DNA from: SZUA-430 sp964547645
GTDB taxonomy: Bacteria; Pseudomonadota; Alphaproteobacteria; Micropepsales; Micropepsaceae
Direction: 5' to 3'
Assembly: GCA_964547645.1 (NCBI GenBank)
Contig: CAZJOM010000084.1
Location: 1 to 16,242, forward strand
Length of the DNA: 16,242 bases
The translations under genes were made by a program, and so were the position numbers. Position 1 is the stretch's first letter. The number at the start of each line of letters is the position of its first letter. Shown here in pieces: positions 5,622 to 13,220 of this stretch. The notes under the pieces are model-generated. The model was not told where the DNA came from and made no database searches. It saw only the letters and a list, made by a program, of their open reading frames with translations.

Positions 5622-7655
5622 ATGACAAGTTTTCCTTATGTACTGAAGCCGCTCGACCTCGGATTCACGGTTATCAAGAACCGGGTTCTCATGGGCTCGA
5701 TGCACACGGGCCTCGAAGAGCGGCCGGACGGTTTCGAGCGTCAGGCAGCGTTCTTTGCCGCGCGGGCAAGAGGAGGCGTCGGCATTCTGGTGACCGGAGG
5801 CATTTCGCCGAATGAGGCCGGAAAACTGTCCGAACGCGCCTCGATCATGACCCGCGATACCGTTTCGGGCCATCGCACGATCACCCATGCTGTCCACGGC
5901 GAAGGCGGCAAGATCATACTCCAATTGTTGCATGCCGGACGCTATGGCCGCCATGCCGGACTGGTCGCGCCGTCCGCGCTTCGATCGCGCATCAATCCTC
6001 TGACACCGCGCACGCTCACCGCCCGGGAGGTCGAGCAAACCATCGAGGATTTTGGCACCGCCGCTGCCTTCGCCCGGGAGGCCGGATATGACGGCGTCGA
6101 GATTATGGGCTCGGAAGGCTACCTCCTCAACCAGTTCACGGCCCCGCGCACCAACCAGCGTGACGACGACTGGGGCGGCGCGGCGGAAAATCGGCGACGC
6201 GTGCCGGTGGAAGTCGTCGGACGCGTTCGCAAGCGGTGCGGCGCGGACTTCATCATCGTCTATCGGATATCTCTGCTCGACCTGGTCGAAGGCGGCAACT
6301 CCTGGCCGGAGGTCGTAGCACTCGCAAGAGACGTCCACGCCGCCGGTGCGAACATCGTCAACACCGGCATCGGCTGGCACGAAGCCCGTCTTCCGACCAT
6401 CGCGCATATGGTTCCGCGCGGCGCCTTCGTCTGGGCGGTCGAAAAGCTCAAACGCGAAGTTACCGTGCCGGTTGTCGCCTCAAACCGCATCAACAATCCG
6501 GAGCAGGCCGAACGCATCATCGCCGGCGGTCAAGCCGACATGGTCTCGCTCGCCCGCCCACTCTTGGCAGACCCCGATTTCGTCAAAAAAGCCGCGATGG
6601 GCAAGCCCGCCAGCATCAACATCTGCATCGGCTGCAATCAAGCCTGCCTCGACAATGCCTTCACCGGACGCCTGACGTCGTGCATGCTCAACCCGGCGGC
6701 GTGCCGGGAAGTCGAATTCCACGTCACGCCGGCGAGAGTGCCGAAGCGGATCGCCATTGCCGGCGGCGGACCCGCAGGGCTTGCCTGCGCCACGACCGCG
6801 GCCGAGCGCGGCCACCGTGTCACCCTGTTCGAAGCCGAGGCCACGCTTGGCGGGCAATTCAATCTCGCGAGGCGAATTCCTGGCAAAGAGGACTACGCCG
6901 AAACCATCCGTTACTACACGGAACGTCTCAAGGAACTTGGCGTCACGGTTCGCTGCGGCCAGCCGGTAGCCGCCGCCGATTTGAGCGCGGGAGAATTCGA
7001 CGAGGTCGTTGTGGCAACCGGCGTTCGTCCGCGCGCGCTCGAAATTCCCGGATCGGACCATCCGTCGGTCTTGACCTATGTTCAGGCGATCATGAACCCA
7101 GCCTGTGTCGGCACCGAGGTTGCGATCATCGGCGCCGGCGGCATCGGTTTCGACGTGGCGGCCCTGCTAACCCATCCGCATGGCGCCTGCGATCCGGCGC
7201 GTCCGGACATCAAAGGCTTCGCGGCCGATTGGGGCATCGATATGAATTATGTGGAACGAGGCGCGCTGCTCGCTGCGAACCACGCATGGCCCTCGGCCCG
7301 CAGCGTTCATCTTCTTCAGCGCAAGCCTGCGGCAGCATTCGGCGCGAGCCTGAGCAAGACCCGGGGCTGGGCCAATCTGCTGGAAGTGAAATTCCGCAAC
7401 GCAAAGATGACCGGCGATGTGGTCTACCGGCGAATCGACGACGACGGACTCCACATCGAAGCCGGCGGCCAAGCGCAAACCATCAAGGCCGGCACCATCG
7501 TAGTCTGCGCCGGACAAGAGCCCGCGCGCGAAACGCTCGCGCTGGCGAAGCCGCTCGGCAAACCCGTGCACTTGATCGGCGGCGCCAGGGAGCCGCGCGA
7601 ACTCGACGCCGTAAAGGCCGTCGAAGGCGGAACGCGCCTTGCGCTGTCTCTTTAG
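5622..7655 (+). CDS. fadH: 2,4-dienoyl-CoA reductase (FadH), iron-sulfur flavoprotein
   Basis: 677 residues, close to the 672 of E. coli FadH and similar from end to end (LDLGFTVIKNRVLMGSMHTG near the start, LIGGAREPRELDA near the end). The N-terminal half is an old-yellow-enzyme FMN barrel with the FadH active-site Tyr167 (GSEGYL) and His253 (GIGWHEAR). A 4Fe-4S cluster is held by Cys335, Cys338, Cys342 and Cys354. The FAD motif is AIAGGGPAG (378-386) and the NADPH motif AIIGAGGIG (501-509). It reduces 2,4-dienoyl-CoA to enoyl-CoA, removing double bonds that block beta-oxidation. ATG at 5622 aligns with the E. coli start although its ribosome binding site is poor; TTG at 5589, overlapping the previous stop, is an alternative adding 11 residues. 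It may serve general unsaturated fatty acids or this pathway. Confidence 0.95.
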   Translation: MTSFPYVLKPLDLGFTVIKNRVLMGSMHTGLEERPDGFERQAAFFAARARGGVGILVTGGISPNEAGKLSERASIMTRDTVSGHRTITHAVHGEGGKIILQLLHAGRYGRHAGLVAPSALRSRINPLTPRTLTAREVEQTIEDFGTAAAFAREAGYDGVEIMGSEGYLLNQFTAPRTNQRDDDWGGAAENRRRVPVEVVGRVRKRCGADFIIVYRISLLDLVEGGNSWPEVVALARDVHAAGANIVNTGIGWHEARLPTIAHMVPRGAFVWAVEKLKREVTVPVVASNRINNPEQAERIIAGGQADMVSLARPLLADPDFVKKAAMGKPASINICIGCNQACLDNAFTGRLTSCMLNPAACREVEFHVTPARVPKRIAIAGGGPAGLACATTAAERGHRVTLFEAEATLGGQFNLARRIPGKEDYAETIRYYTERLKELGVTVRCGQPVAAADLSAGEFDEVVVATGVRPRALEIPGSDHPSVLTYVQAIMNPACVGTEVAIIGAGGIGFDVAALLTHPHGACDPARPDIKGFAADWGIDMNYVERGALLAANHAWPSARSVHLLQRKPAAAFGASLSKTRGWANLLEVKFRNAKMTGDVVYRRIDDDGLHIEAGGQAQTIKAGTIVVCAGQEPARETLALAKPLGKPVHLIGGAREPRELDAVKAVEGGTRLALSL

Positions 7656-7678
7656 TATTTTGAAACTGGAGTATTGTT

Positions 7679-8509
7679 GTGACCCAAAACGAGTTGAAAT
7701 CCGCTCAGGCGTCGGCGGCGACCGTAAAGTCCGCAACCCGCGTATTGGAGATTTTCGAGTATTTCGACGAAGTCAGACGGCCCGTGACGATCCAAGACGT
7801 GGCGCAAGCCCTGGGCTACCCGCACTCGAGCACCGCGGCGCTTCTCAAGAGTCTCGTCAGTCTCGGATACCTCGAACACAGCGACGAGAAGAAGACGTTC
7901 TTTCCCAGCGTTCGGATCTCGTTGCTCGGAAATTGGGTGGAAGCAGAGGCACTGCCGATCCGGAATGTTCAGCGCCTGATGAAACTCCTGTCGGAAGAGA
8001 CCGGTTGCACGGTCATCCTCGCAACCCGCGTCGGACTCCACGCCCAATATTTGAAGGTTATCCAGGGCACGACCTCAATCCGTTTCCATGTTAAGCCCAG
8101 CACAAAGCGGCTGCTTCCCTTCTCGACCGTCGGGAGAGTTCTCCTGAGCGAGATGCCGGCGCCGCAAGCCAAGAAGCTGATCGCGGAGGCCATCGCGGCT
8201 TCTCCGGATCACCGGCAAGCGGCGCGGGAAATCGGCGACGAACTGACAAAGATCAAAAGGCGCGGCTTTGCCCTCTATGCAGATCTGGTGACACCGGGCG
8301 CCACCATGCTCGCCATGCCGCTTCGCGCCAAGCGCGCCGGACGCTCGATCGCGCTGGGAATTGCCTCGCCGAAAGACTATTTTCGCGAGAACAAGCAGCG
8401 ATTCATGGAACTGATGAAGCGCGCCATCGCCGAATACATTTCAAGCGATAGTCCCGAGTCCCGCTGGCCGGACGACGAGATTGCCGCCGAGGATTCATTG
8501 AGCCCATAG
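7679..8509 (+). CDS. IclR-family transcriptional regulator
   Basis: 276 residues. The N-terminal winged helix-turn-helix (about 16-80) reads ATRVLEIFEYFDEVRRPVTI then DVAQALGYPHSSTAALLKSL. The C-terminal IclR effector domain includes FSTVGRVLLSEMPAPQAKKL and RRGFALYADLVTPGATMLAM. The start is GTG with GGAG 7 bases upstream, 23 bases after fadH, so it is probably the last gene of unit B. IclR proteins often control neighbouring catabolic operons in response to a pathway acid or CoA ester. Likely targets are the divergent regions at 4021-4195 and 12238-12368, but no direct evidence links it to the dyads there. Its stop is immediately followed by the stop of the opposing hydrolase. Confidence 0.93.
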   Translation: MTQNELKSAQASAATVKSATRVLEIFEYFDEVRRPVTIQDVAQALGYPHSSTAALLKSLVSLGYLEHSDEKKTFFPSVRISLLGNWVEAEALPIRNVQRLMKLLSEETGCTVILATRVGLHAQYLKVIQGTTSIRFHVKPSTKRLLPFSTVGRVLLSEMPAPQAKKLIAEAIAASPDHRQAAREIGDELTKIKRRGFALYADLVTPGATMLAMPLRAKRAGRSIALGIASPKDYFRENKQRFMELMKRAIAEYISSDSPESRWPDDEIAAEDSLSP

Positions 8510-9403
8510 CTACCCGAGCTTGGCCTTGAGGAAGCTCGCCATCTTGTCGATCGCGGCCTGGCCCTCGCTCAACATCGGCGCAAACCAGTGCCAAACATGA
8601 ATCATGCCGGGCCACACATCGAGATCGACGGGAACGCCTTTCTTCCTGAGCCGCTCGGCTAGCAGAACACTATCGGACAGCAAGACCTCCGCGCCGCCGG
8701 TTTGGATGAGAATCGGTGGCAAGCCGCCCAGATCGGCGTGAACGGGAGAGGCGAACGGCGCGGTGCGCGAGACACTCTTGCCCAAATACACCTGCGTCCA
8801 GCGCTCGAGATCCTCGTGGCGCACCATCAGGTCGGCGCCGGCTTGCTCCTTGTATGAGGCAACCTTGTTCTCCAAATTGGCCCAGGGCGAAATGCAAACG
8901 GCCGCAGCCGGCAGCGGCAATCCGGCATCACGCGCGGAAATGAGCGTCGAGAGCGTAAGCCCACCCCCGGCCGAGTCGCCCACCACCGCTAGCCACTTCG
9001 GATCGACCCCCGTTTCGATCAACCAACGATAGGCCGCAAAGGCATCGTCGACAGCCGCCGGAAACGGGTGCTCCGGCGCGCGCCTGTAGTGGACCAGCAA
9101 TACGCGCCCGTTCATTGCCAAGGCGATGCGCGCCGCCATGTGCCGGTGCGAATCGAGCGAACCCAGGGCAAAGCCGCCGCCGTGGAGATAAAGCAGAACG
9201 CTTTTCCCGCCGCCCGCGTCAGGCGCTATCCATTCCGCCGGAACGCCGCCCGCCGTGACGCTTGCAACCTTGACGCCAGCGGGAATGCCGAAGGCCAACC
9301 CCGCCTGGTCATAAGACGCTCGAAGTTCTTCGAGAGAACGCGGCTCCTCCGTCACCAGCGCGGCAAGAGACCGGCGGACGACTGCAAGTTGCTCCAAACT
9401 CAT
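8510..9403 (-). CDS. Alpha/beta hydrolase, hormone-sensitive lipase family
   Basis: 297 residues with the HSL (fold-3) signature. The oxyanion-hole motif is HGGG (74-77), the nucleophile elbow GDSAGG has Ser144, and the likely catalytic His is His269 in WPGMIHVWHWF. The acid is Glu239 or Asp244 in GGAEVLLSDS. No signal peptide is seen, so the protein is cytoplasmic. These enzymes hydrolyse carboxyl esters or lactones of small to medium acids. Its ATG overlaps the stop of the D-aminoacylase-like gene by four bases (ATGA), and GGGAGG lies just upstream, so the two are translationally coupled. In a catabolic cluster an ester or lactone made by a flavin monooxygenase would be a logical substrate, but this is inference. 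Confidence 0.92.
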   Translation of the reverse strand: MSLEQLAVVRRSLAALVTEEPRSLEELRASYDQAGLAFGIPAGVKVASVTAGGVPAEWIAPDAGGGKSVLLYLHGGGFALGSLDSHRHMAARIALAMNGRVLLVHYRRAPEHPFPAAVDDAFAAYRWLIETGVDPKWLAVVGDSAGGGLTLSTLISARDAGLPLPAAAVCISPWANLENKVASYKEQAGADLMVRHEDLERWTQVYLGKSVSRTAPFASPVHADLGGLPPILIQTGGAEVLLSDSVLLAERLRKKGVPVDLDVWPGMIHVWHWFAPMLSEGQAAIDKMASFLKAKLG

Positions 9404-11094
9404 GCGGCCTCCCTGCTCGCGGCGCCATTGCGCAACAAACGGCCAGGCAGCCGTGCGTTGGCGGAAAGCACGTCAACGCCGTTGCTGCGGATCACCGTGC
9501 CGTTGACGACAACGGCCGCGATTCCGGAAGCGTCCGACACGAGCCGGTCTTCGCCCGCCGGCAAATCGTAAACCCTGCGCAACGGGCTTGCGCCGACCGT
9601 CTCCGGATCGAATATCAAGATATCGGCCGGCAGTCCAAGAGCCAAACGCCCGCGGTCCTTGATGCCGAACACCTCCGCTGGCCGCGATGTCAGCATCCGT
9701 ACGGCTTCCTCAAGAGAAAGCGCGTGTTTTTCACGAACCCAACGGCCAAGCAAGTGAGTCGAAAAACAAGCGTCGCAGAGCTGGCTCGCATGCGCGCCCG
9801 CGTCCGACAAACCCAGAACGGTGCACGGATCGCGCAGCAATGTCGCGACTTCGTCTTCATCCGCGTTCGCAACCGGCACGCGGAACCGCGCCTGCAGGTC
9901 GCTTTCGATCGACAGATCCAGCGCGAGGTCGAGCGAGTCGCAGCCACGCTCGGCCGCGACGTCGCGGATCAAACGTTCGCTCAGTTCGGGCCTGTCCGGG
10001 CAGAACGAGACAACCGTCTTGTCCCACGCCTGGTGCAGCGGCCCGCGCAGCGCCTCGCGAAAGCCGGCTCTGAACGACGCATCGGCATAGAGCCGTAACT
10101 TGTCGGCGTGACCGGCTTTGTTCACCGGCGCGAACACCTTCATGCTTTGAAACAGGAACGGCTTGTCGAAGCGGAATTCGAAATTAAGCGGCCTGCAGGT
10201 AACTTGCGGAAACACCTGGAAGCCCTGCGCCTGTAGCTGACGCGAGCGGACAAGCTGTTCCGCTGCAGAACCGACGTTGAGTATGCCGCCGCCGCCGAGA
10301 AGCGCCGTCCAACTGACATGGCGTCCGGACACGCGGTTAAGTTCGGCAAACTCATCGAATGACAACTCCTTGCCGACTGTCGCTTGGATGACGCCGTCGC
10401 CCGCCTCGCCCAACGCCGAGGCCATTTCCCGCATCTCGTCGAATTGGGCCAGCCGACTTGGCACTGGTCTGCCCTCATAGCCCACATGGGTCGCTGATTT
10501 GGACGTGGCGAAACCGATGGCGCCGGCTTCGATTCCTTCGCGCACGATGCGTTTCATGCGCGCCACTTCTTCCGGCGCCGCGGCTCGTTCGGTCGCTTCC
10601 GGCCCCATGACGAAAAGCCTGAGCGGCGTGTGACCCAGGAGCACGGCCACGTTGATCAGGCAGCCCCGTTTTTCCACCGTATCGAGATATTCCGGAAACG
10701 TCTCGAACGGCCAATCGAGGCCCAGACCCGCTTCAAGCGCTTTCACGCTCATGCCTTCGACATTTTCCAGAGTGCGCAGAATGAGTCCGCGATGCTCGGG
10801 GCGCGTCGGCGCGATGCCGAAGCCGCAATTTCCGATCACCACTGTCGTGACGCCGTGCCAAGGCGAGATCGAGAGCTTGTTGTCCCAAAGGATCTGCGCG
10901 TCGTAGTGCGTGTGAATATCGACGAAACCGGGCGCCACCACCTGACCGCGCGCGTCGATGACGGTCTTGGCGTCGCCCGGCGCCTGTCCCAAAGCCACAA
11001 CCTTGCCGTTCAGAACACCGACATCGCCGGCATAGGCCGCCGACCCCGTACCGTCCACGATACGCCCACCCACGATCTTCAAATCGTAGCGCAT
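9400..11094 (-). CDS. Amidohydrolase of the N-acyl-D-amino-acid deacylase family
   Basis: 564 residues. The N-terminal beta-sandwich (MRYDLKIVGGRIVDGTG) leads into the metal-binding DIHTHYD (His61, His63, Asp65), GNCGFG with Cys90, and LGHTPLR (His155). The C-terminal part has SDAGAH (430-435, Asp431 as likely catalytic acid) and the closing GRLALGLPADILIFDPETVG. Length and order match D-aminoacylases. However, the two mid-protein His ligands of the characterised enzymes seem absent: the corresponding stretch reads ATVGKEL (238-244) and HVSWTALLGG (259-268), so the metal centre may differ and the D-aminoacylase name should not be taken literally. The start is ATG with GGGAGGG 6 bases upstream. 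It lies 39 bases after the amidohydrolase-2 gene and overlaps the next gene by four bases. Confidence 0.87.
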   Translation of the reverse strand: MRYDLKIVGGRIVDGTGSAAYAGDVGVLNGKVVALGQAPGDAKTVIDARGQVVAPGFVDIHTHYDAQILWDNKLSISPWHGVTTVVIGNCGFGIAPTRPEHRGLILRTLENVEGMSVKALEAGLGLDWPFETFPEYLDTVEKRGCLINVAVLLGHTPLRLFVMGPEATERAAAPEEVARMKRIVREGIEAGAIGFATSKSATHVGYEGRPVPSRLAQFDEMREMASALGEAGDGVIQATVGKELSFDEFAELNRVSGRHVSWTALLGGGGILNVGSAAEQLVRSRQLQAQGFQVFPQVTCRPLNFEFRFDKPFLFQSMKVFAPVNKAGHADKLRLYADASFRAGFREALRGPLHQAWDKTVVSFCPDRPELSERLIRDVAAERGCDSLDLALDLSIESDLQARFRVPVANADEDEVATLLRDPCTVLGLSDAGAHASQLCDACFSTHLLGRWVREKHALSLEEAVRMLTSRPAEVFGIKDRGRLALGLPADILIFDPETVGASPLRRVYDLPAGEDRLVSDASGIAAVVVNGTVIRSNGVDVLSANARLPGRLLRNGAASREAA

Positions 11095-11133
11095 GGAAGT
11101 CCCTCCCTTCCGCCTGCCCGGTCTAAGTCGCCG

Positions 11134-12237
11134 TTAGCTCGCCAACTTGTAAAGCTCCGCCACGTTGTCGTGACAAATCCAGTTTCGCTGCTGCTCGGTG
11201 AGGTTTTTCGTATGCTCCTCGAGCATTTTTTGCGACCACGGCCATGTCGAATCCGAATGCGGAAAGTCGTTCGCCCACATCAAGCGCCGGACGTTGCACA
11301 TGTCCGTCATCCTGAAGGCGACCCAGTCGTCCTGGAACGTCACGTAGATATTCTCGCTGAAATACTCGCTGGGCAGCTTCTTGAGCGGCGGCGCCTTCAT
11401 CCAATAGCGATGACGCTTGTAGGCGTGATCCATGCGGTACATGTAGTGCGGCACCCAGCCCGCATCGGCTTCGACGCACACGAGCTTCAGCTTGGGGAAG
11501 CGATCGAACACGCCCCCAAAAATGAACGTGCCCATCACGTCCTGGCAGCCGCGAATGATCGTCAGGAAGCCGTTAATGCGCGGCCCGCGGACCTGGTTGC
11601 CAAGGCTGTCCGACTTGCCCGTCAAAATATGGAACGACAGCGGCATGTCGAGTTCGACGGCCGTCGCCCAAACCTTGTCGTAGATTTTGTCGTCATAATC
11701 CGCCTGCGCCGGATTGCCGGGCATCATCACGCCCTTGAATCCCATTTCCTTGGCCTTTTTGATTTCCGCGACGCCGTCCTCGGGCGTGCGCATGGAAACC
11801 TGTGCCAGGCCGTAGAGCCTCGTGGGCGCTTCGCTGCAATACTCTTGCAGCCAGCGATTATAGGCTTCGAAGCAAGCTTTCTTGTAGTCGAAGTCCGGAT
11901 GGTTGCAGAGCATCATGCCAACCGTGGGATATATGAACTCGGCTGCGATCCCGTCTTTTTCCTGGTCGGCGACGCGGTATTTCGGGTCCCAGCCGCTACG
12001 CCACAAATCTTCGAAGGCAACGCCGTCCGTCGTGATGTCGGCGGGGTTCTTGCCTGCCGCCGCGACGAGCCCCATCGGGATCGGCGTGTTGAGTCCCTCG
12101 ATCACGAAAACATCGCCGACCTTGTCGAGCCGCTTCATGTGCGGCGCGCGATCGCGGAACTTCGGGTCGATATGGTCGATGTAGCAATTCGGCGGTTCGG
12201 TGATGTGAGAATCTGCTGAGATGGGTTTCTTCAACAT
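11134..12237 (-). CDS. Amidohydrolase-2 family metal-dependent hydrolase/decarboxylase
   Basis: 367 residues of the PF04909 type (relatives include ACMSD and gamma-resorcylate decarboxylase). Likely metal-site residues are Asp9 and His11 in SADSHITEP, His203 in SFHILTG and Asp324 in MWANDFPHSDSTWPWS, with His327 close by. The usual N-terminal pair of this family is partly altered (DSH instead of HxH or ExH). The family contains both C-C hydrolases or decarboxylases and C-N hydrolases acting on ring compounds, so the reaction cannot be assigned. The start is ATG with GGGAGG 5 bases upstream. It is first in the minus-strand unit C and divergent from the enoyl-CoA hydratase. Confidence 0.88.
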   Translation of the reverse strand: MLKKPISADSHITEPPNCYIDHIDPKFRDRAPHMKRLDKVGDVFVIEGLNTPIPMGLVAAAGKNPADITTDGVAFEDLWRSGWDPKYRVADQEKDGIAAEFIYPTVGMMLCNHPDFDYKKACFEAYNRWLQEYCSEAPTRLYGLAQVSMRTPEDGVAEIKKAKEMGFKGVMMPGNPAQADYDDKIYDKVWATAVELDMPLSFHILTGKSDSLGNQVRGPRINGFLTIIRGCQDVMGTFIFGGVFDRFPKLKLVCVEADAGWVPHYMYRMDHAYKRHRYWMKAPPLKKLPSEYFSENIYVTFQDDWVAFRMTDMCNVRRLMWANDFPHSDSTWPWSQKMLEEHTKNLTEQQRNWICHDNVAELYKLAS

Positions 12238-12368
12238 TTGGTCCTCCCGAAAGGCTTTGAGCGATTTTCGCTAGTACCGGGCCGAGAGTCCAGCTAAATT
12301 CACATCCATGCGGACAGCCACACATACGTGTTACATGAGGGACAACCGATTTGCGTAAGGGAGAACCG
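12238..12368. promoter_or_regulatory. Divergent intergenic region controlling units C and D
   Basis: A 131-base region between divergent operons. It holds a perfect ACAC-N4-GTGT dyad (12320-12331) nearly identical to the site at 4091-4102, and a repeated ribosome-binding-site block before the enoyl-CoA hydratase. No clear -35/-10 pair could be picked on either strand. Confidence 0.6.
12320..12331 (-). promoter_or_regulatory. Candidate operator: perfect dyad ACAC-N4-GTGT
   Basis: The plus strand reads acacatacgtgt: four-base perfect arms with a four-base centre. The minus strand (acacgtatgtgt) matches 11 of 12 bases at 4091-4102. Each copy in this orientation points towards the first gene of one flanking unit (amidohydrolase-2 here, CMD-like gene there). 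Confidence 0.5.
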
Positions 12369-12370
12369 AT
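12335..12370 (+). promoter_or_regulatory. Tandem ribosome-binding-site block with two possible in-frame starts
   Basis: Two similar 16-base segments 20 bases apart (12335-12350 and 12355-12370, 13 of 16 identical): the first has GAGGGA 8 bases before TTG 12351, the second AGGGAG 5 bases before ATG 12369. TTG and ATG are in the same frame. The second block is followed by the conserved start of the crotonase and is preferred. The first also resembles the leader of the CMD-like gene (4184-4197, 13 of 14 identical). Confidence 0.55.
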
Positions 12371-13181
12371 GACCAACCAACCCGCGCTGCTGGAAAAAAA
12401 GGGGCCCATCGCTCTCGTCACGCTCAACCGGCCCGAGGCGCACAATGCTTTCAGCCCGGAGATGCTCGTCCGGCTCGCCGGCCATTGGGAAGAGATACGC
12501 GACGACGCGGACATTCGCGTCGCCATCGTCACCGGCGCCGGCGATAAGGCGTTTTGTTCGGGCGCCGATCTCGGGCAACTCATCCCGCTCTTCAACGGCG
12601 CGCGAAAGCCTCAGAACGAGTGGGATCAAAAGCTCTTGGACGACCGCACCATTCTGGCGAAGGGACTATTGCGTGATTTTGACGTCACCAAGCCGGTGGT
12701 CGCGGCGATCAACGGCTTCGCCGTCGCGGGCGGCATGGAGCTGGCGCAAGGCACCGATATGCGTATCGCGGCCGATACGGCCAAGCTCGGCGTGCAGGAG
12801 GTCAAATGGGCGATTTTTCCGGGGGGCGGATCGACAGTGCGACTACCTCGCCAGATTCCCTACGCACGCGCGATGGAGCTTTTGCTCACGGGCGATCTGA
12901 TCACAGCCCAAGAAGCCTACACTCTTGGCTTCCTCAATCGCGTTGTGCCTCAAAAACAGGTTTTGGAAGCCGCATTCGAACTCGCCGGAAAAGTCGCCGC
13001 CAACGGCCCGATCGCCGTTCAGGCTATTCGCAAGTCGGCCCGCGAATGTCAGGGCCGGTCCGAGAGCGAAGCCCTGGCGATGGAATCGCGTTTCGCCGCC
13101 CCCGTCTTTAAGAGCGAGGACGCGCGCGAAGGACCGCGCGCGTTCATGGAAAAGCGCAAGCCCGTCTTCAAGGGCCGCTAA
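12369..13181 (+). CDS. Enoyl-CoA hydratase/isomerase (crotonase family)
   Basis: 270 residues from ATG 12369, a normal length for the family. Oxyanion-hole segments are AHNAFSPEM (24-32) with CSGADL (63-68), and INGFAVAGGMELAQGTDMRI (114-133). The two catalytic glutamates of hydratases are kept as Glu124 (GGMEL) and Glu144 (GVQEVKW), so true hydratase activity on trans-2-enoyl-CoA giving the (S)-3-hydroxyacyl-CoA is plausible. The C-terminal helices that cap the partner subunit are present. It is first in unit D, 39 bases before monooxygenase 2. A TTG at 12351 with its own ribosome binding site would add six residues. The MaoC hydratase of unit B would give the opposite stereochemistry, so the two may act at different steps. 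Confidence 0.93.
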   Translation: MTNQPALLEKKGPIALVTLNRPEAHNAFSPEMLVRLAGHWEEIRDDADIRVAIVTGAGDKAFCSGADLGQLIPLFNGARKPQNEWDQKLLDDRTILAKGLLRDFDVTKPVVAAINGFAVAGGMELAQGTDMRIAADTAKLGVQEVKWAIFPGGGSTVRLPRQIPYARAMELLLTGDLITAQEAYTLGFLNRVVPQKQVLEAAFELAGKVAANGPIAVQAIRKSARECQGRSESEALAMESRFAAPVFKSEDAREGPRAFMEKRKPVFKGR

Positions 13182-13220
13182 GACACGGCGAAGGCAAGTT
13201 TGACCGAGGAGGCGTATCTC

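Noticed and set aside
6236..7663. 475-codon frame overlapping fadH
   Set aside because: Extremely Arg-rich translation, the hallmark of a shifted frame in GC-rich coding DNA; FadH is clear in the other frame.
10630..12219. 529-codon plus-strand open frame opposite the two amidohydrolase genes
   Set aside because: No recognisable family, low-complexity His/Arg/Val-rich composition, and it lies opposite two well-supported genes. It is a GC-rich antisense shadow.
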